From Mycolicibacterium brumae (lineage in GTDB: Bacteria > Actinomycetota > Actinomycetes > Mycobacteriales > Mycobacteriaceae): a stretch of 64,000 bases of DNA. Shown one piece after another: positions 62,401-64,000 of the stretch (positions within the stretch are counted from its first letter, which is position 1; the number at the start of each line of letters is the position of its first letter). The position numbers and the translations under genes were made by a program. The notes below the pieces were generated by a model. The model ran no database searches and was not told the DNA's origin. It saw only the letters and a program-made list of their open reading frames with translations. The stretch covers positions 2,852,001 through 2,916,000 of the forward strand of contig NZ_CP104302.1 in NCBI RefSeq assembly GCF_025215495.1. Reading direction: 5' to 3'.

Positions 62401-64000
62401 GAAGCTGCGTGAGCAGTTGGAGCATCTCTCCGCCATCTTCGAACGGAGTTACCCCAAGATCTTTCAACGCCGCTTCGGTCGAAGGACGACCGGCCACTCC
62501 GGCATCGACGAACGAAGTTCCGGACTGTGTCGGGTTCGTCCGGAGGAAGCATCGGCCACGGACTGGCTGCGCCAGCGTGCCGTTTTCCAGCAGGACAATT
62601 CGCGAGTCTCGGATGTCCTGCTCCGCATTCCTCGCGTTGGGATCGCGGTTGACGCCCAGTTGACCGGACAACTGCGCGGCCAATTCGATCGCGGCCGCCG
62701 ATTGGTCGGCACCCGGTTGAGCCACTACCGATTGCAGCCAGTGCTGCACCCTTCCCTGTGTTGCCCTCGGCCGATCACTGTCCTGCATCAGGCGATCGAC
62801 CTTGGAGCGCCGCTCATTACTCGTGGTGCAGTCCGGGTGCACCCACTCTGAACGATTGCCGGTTACCTCCAACCAACGACCCGCGAGTTCGGTGGTCAGC
62901 TCCGGAATACGACGAACGACACTCGGTGACCTGAGTTGCCCGTCCAGGTCCGGCAGGCACCGCTTCTCCCTGAGCGTCGCGAATACCGGTTCATTCAGGA
63001 CTCTGTCAGCCCAGCTGCGCGCTTCCTTGCCGCGCGCGGGGAGCACGTCGATGTACCTTCCGAATGCACCGTTGCCGACCAGCTCCTTGCGGGCGCCGGC
63101 AACCAACTGCGGTACAACGTCCACGAGCAGTTCCTCGTTGAAGGCACATTCGATGACGTTGATGCGGTCGTCCGACAGTTTCCAGGGTGCGTTCAGTCGA
63201 CCGCTCAGGGTGGTTTCGGATTTGACCGGGAAGTAGGCAGACAGCTGGCCGATCTCGACACGACCGGTAAGGGGCAGAGCCCAGCTGACAGTGACGGAGT
63301 CACGCCGCGCCGCGTGCCCCGCAGACTCCAGAGCACGTTCAGAAGGTTGATGCTCCTTGGAGACAACCAGGTACTGCCGGTCACCACCTTCTGTCGTCAA
63401 TGTGACGCGGTTGCCTCGTTTGGAAGCTTTGAAGTGGCGTTCATTGCCACCCAGCTCGTCAACGAGGTCGAGAACCCGCACGTGCGGCGCGAACAGATTG
63501 AAGGATTCGTCGAATTCCTTGATCTCTTCCGAGAGCTGTTCTGCTGCGCCTTCCTTCAGCGGGATCTTGATGACTGTGATCGCCCATCTGCCGAGTTCCG
63601 CCAGCACGGGATCACCCTGAAACTCCACGGCAGGACTCAGCGGCCACGCAAGTCGTAGCGCCGGAACATCGTCCGGATCGAAGTGACGGCCCAGTTCTTC
63701 GGAAAGGGATGTGGCCGTTTGGTTCCGATGGAACTCGAACGAAACACTGCGACTGAAGATCTGGGGATTGTCCGAGATTCCACTGATCGACTTGAAGCCA
63801 AGTCCGAACCGACCGATCTCCGTGCCTGTCTTATTGGACAGATGGGTATACAAGAGAGCTCGGAGCCCGCTCTCTTCGAACGGCTTGCCTTCATTCGCAA
63901 CGTAGAGGGTATCTGCGGTGAGCGTTACCTGGGCGCGGCCAGGAGCCCTTTGCAGCGCGTCCGCGGCGTTCTGGATCAGCTCCTGGATCTGCTTGCGGCC
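59399..64000 (-). CDS. GHKL-ATPase/superfamily-2 helicase giant protein (5' end outside window)
   Basis: At least 1533 codons are present and the frame stays open to the right edge. The visible N-terminus has a sacsin/HSP90-like GHKL ATP-binding fold: QELIQNAADALQRAPG, then LYVANEG and GRFGLGFKSI. The C-terminal 480 residues are a type III-restriction/DEAD-like helicase: LRRGIVSLPTGAGKTRVTVQT, IAIIDEAHGAYTP, GLTATPFRGRR, LSQGFDAPKTDAVY and QMVGRGLRGPK. The middle (about 400-1000) shows no known domain. It is the most upstream visible gene of the array. Confidence 0.88.
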   Translation of the reverse strand, partial: GRKQIQELIQNAADALQRAPGRAQVTLTADTLYVANEGKPFEESGLRALLYTHLSNKTGTEIGRFGLGFKSISGISDNPQIFSRSVSFEFHRNQTATSLSEELGRHFDPDDVPALRLAWPLSPAVEFQGDPVLAELGRWAITVIKIPLKEGAAEQLSEEIKEFDESFNLFAPHVRVLDLVDELGGNERHFKASKRGNRVTLTTEGGDRQYLVVSKEHQPSERALESAGHAARRDSVTVSWALPLTGRVEIGQLSAYFPVKSETTLSGRLNAPWKLSDDRINVIECAFNEELLVDVVPQLVAGARKELVGNGAFGRYIDVLPARGKEARSWADRVLNEPVFATLREKRCLPDLDGQLRSPSVVRRIPELTTELAGRWLEVTGNRSEWVHPDCTTSNERRSKVDRLMQDSDRPRATQGRVQHWLQSVVAQPGADQSAAAIELAAQLSGQLGVNRDPNARNAEQDIRDSRIVLLENGTLAQPVRGRCFLRTNPTQSGTSFVDAGVAGRPSTEAALKDLGVTPFEDGGEMLQLLTQLRQTGTVDWDELWMAMRGSGLQQVQEAFDGVLEGRAAQIVCVRNGHGRWVLPGSLYVPGDCLRQIREDGDYLVDGNYHAADHPILYLLGLRSRPTRSRRSVPEKWLSKYRRTVHDDIGDALTLSQSARENIQIQTIDNLLGPLECLPNLSVTNRVALSTAVINEIEVPRVGVSHPSVRKSGQYVAPEIWWVRLAGMLPTTLGPMPVSEAFVPEVPGIPTGLVPSVTQVVLTTDMETVLNLKKDIGDLDERAFGALVETHVARNDVERVGQTYAWWCWTLRTDAPPERLWVHCRGKWEEVQTSQVAVVHGIDESRVLDEFGIPCVVVGAAEDVHTLSEFWDCLEGRELPIAYSYETSADPEVLTDVFPVLNILETVDDLDGLKLQKCLSISKVAAVPGQPEMRVDCLAGIEGQHILVTGSSEAAILKQVLGQLLCDDSDQQVAMLMDTLQRRRNSKRIREIRGASTDAERLLMLAGEDRLQALIPKSALTYLENEGSVEPHGMELAQLCITMLGVRALERASKIDSDKLPDDVPSTWAGSYNTRKWVKSLGFGEEWAGQRGGRRNKPTEFVDGPTQLDALHDYQQEVSLRLKRLLTGNGLRRGIVSLPTGAGKTRVTVQTIIECIRDGQLDGPQDGPFAGPILWLADGEELCEQAIDTWSYLWRAVGRQDTQLILSRFWSNYEMEEESGGVQVVVATWQKIKQRAVGNESFAWLAEAPIAIIDEAHGAYTPSYTSILEWLQRGTRQRDQPLIGLTATPFRGRRDSEETERLLRRFDDNRLDEGVFGDEHPQVRLQRDRVLAHARLEIIDGISIDLADHELEEFRSKGWLSKSAEARLGRDEDRTRTIVESILKKPADWQIVVFAASVENAQTLATLLTLSGRSAASIDQDTSPEDRRAAIERFKAGDLKVLTNYAVLSQGFDAPKTDAVYITRPTSSEVRYQQMVGRGLRGPKNGGTEEVLIVNMLDNIIEFGHSIVYQSIQDIVDSEGGEFENALAQTVGE

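Overview
This is a high-GC actinobacterial window that reads as mycobacterial, most likely an environmental fast grower (Mycolicibacterium/Mycobacterium type). The evidence is a PE-PPE-domain hydrolase, an MmpS/MmpL pair next to a TetR regulator, a CFP21-type cutinase, a DUF222/HNH (13E12-family) gene with a LexA-type SOS box, paired DoxX proteins and a PknB-like kinase. I cannot assign a species from the sequence alone. No rRNA, tRNA or CRISPR array was found.

Layout. 0-4 kb: secreted PE-PPE hydrolase (truncated by the window edge), small membrane protein, nitrilase, pRiA4b ORF-3-like protein. 4.3-9.3 kb: a complete RIT (recombinases-in-trio) element of three overlapping tyrosine recombinases between perfect 91-bp inverted repeats. 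It sits inside the HNH motif of an SOS-box-carrying DUF222/HNH gene, whose two halves lie on either side. 9.5-16 kb: lipoprotein, beta-CASP RNA hydrolase, NERD helicase, coiled-coil membrane protein, excalibur protein and a nuclease lipoprotein. 16-19.4 kb: a three-gene operon of flavin monooxygenase, patatin and SDR. 19.5-24.6 kb: DoxX paralogues flanking a Rho-N-like protein and a frameshifted small gene, then a large uncharacterised protein. 24.6-32.6 kb: SDR, PPK2, TetR/MmpS/MmpL and two small enzymes or binding proteins. 33-41 kb: ordinary genes including an ADP-ribosylglycohydrolase, a protein with hydrophobic/acidic repeats, a membrane protein and a Ser/Thr kinase.

41-64 kb is a defence-like accessory island. 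It holds a macro-like + SIR2 protein, a VbhA-like orphan, a GreA/GreB-C-domain protein, a uracil-DNA-glycosylase-fold protein and McrBC. Next comes a minus-strand array running off the right edge: GHKL-ATPase/superfamily-2 helicase, UvrD helicase, DrmA, DrmB, and a RelE-like/UvrD fusion. DrmA and DrmB are the DISARM core, but no methyltransferase or phospholipase-D nuclease is present in the window. The island is threaded with three copies of the 3' end of the cutinase gene and a remnant of a coiled-coil membrane protein, which suggests repeated rearrangement or insertion next to the cutinase locus.

The most interesting items are the cleanly delimited RIT insertion with an asymmetric palindrome at one end, the DrmAB-centred multi-helicase array, the repeated cutinase tails, and the macro-SIR2 protein.
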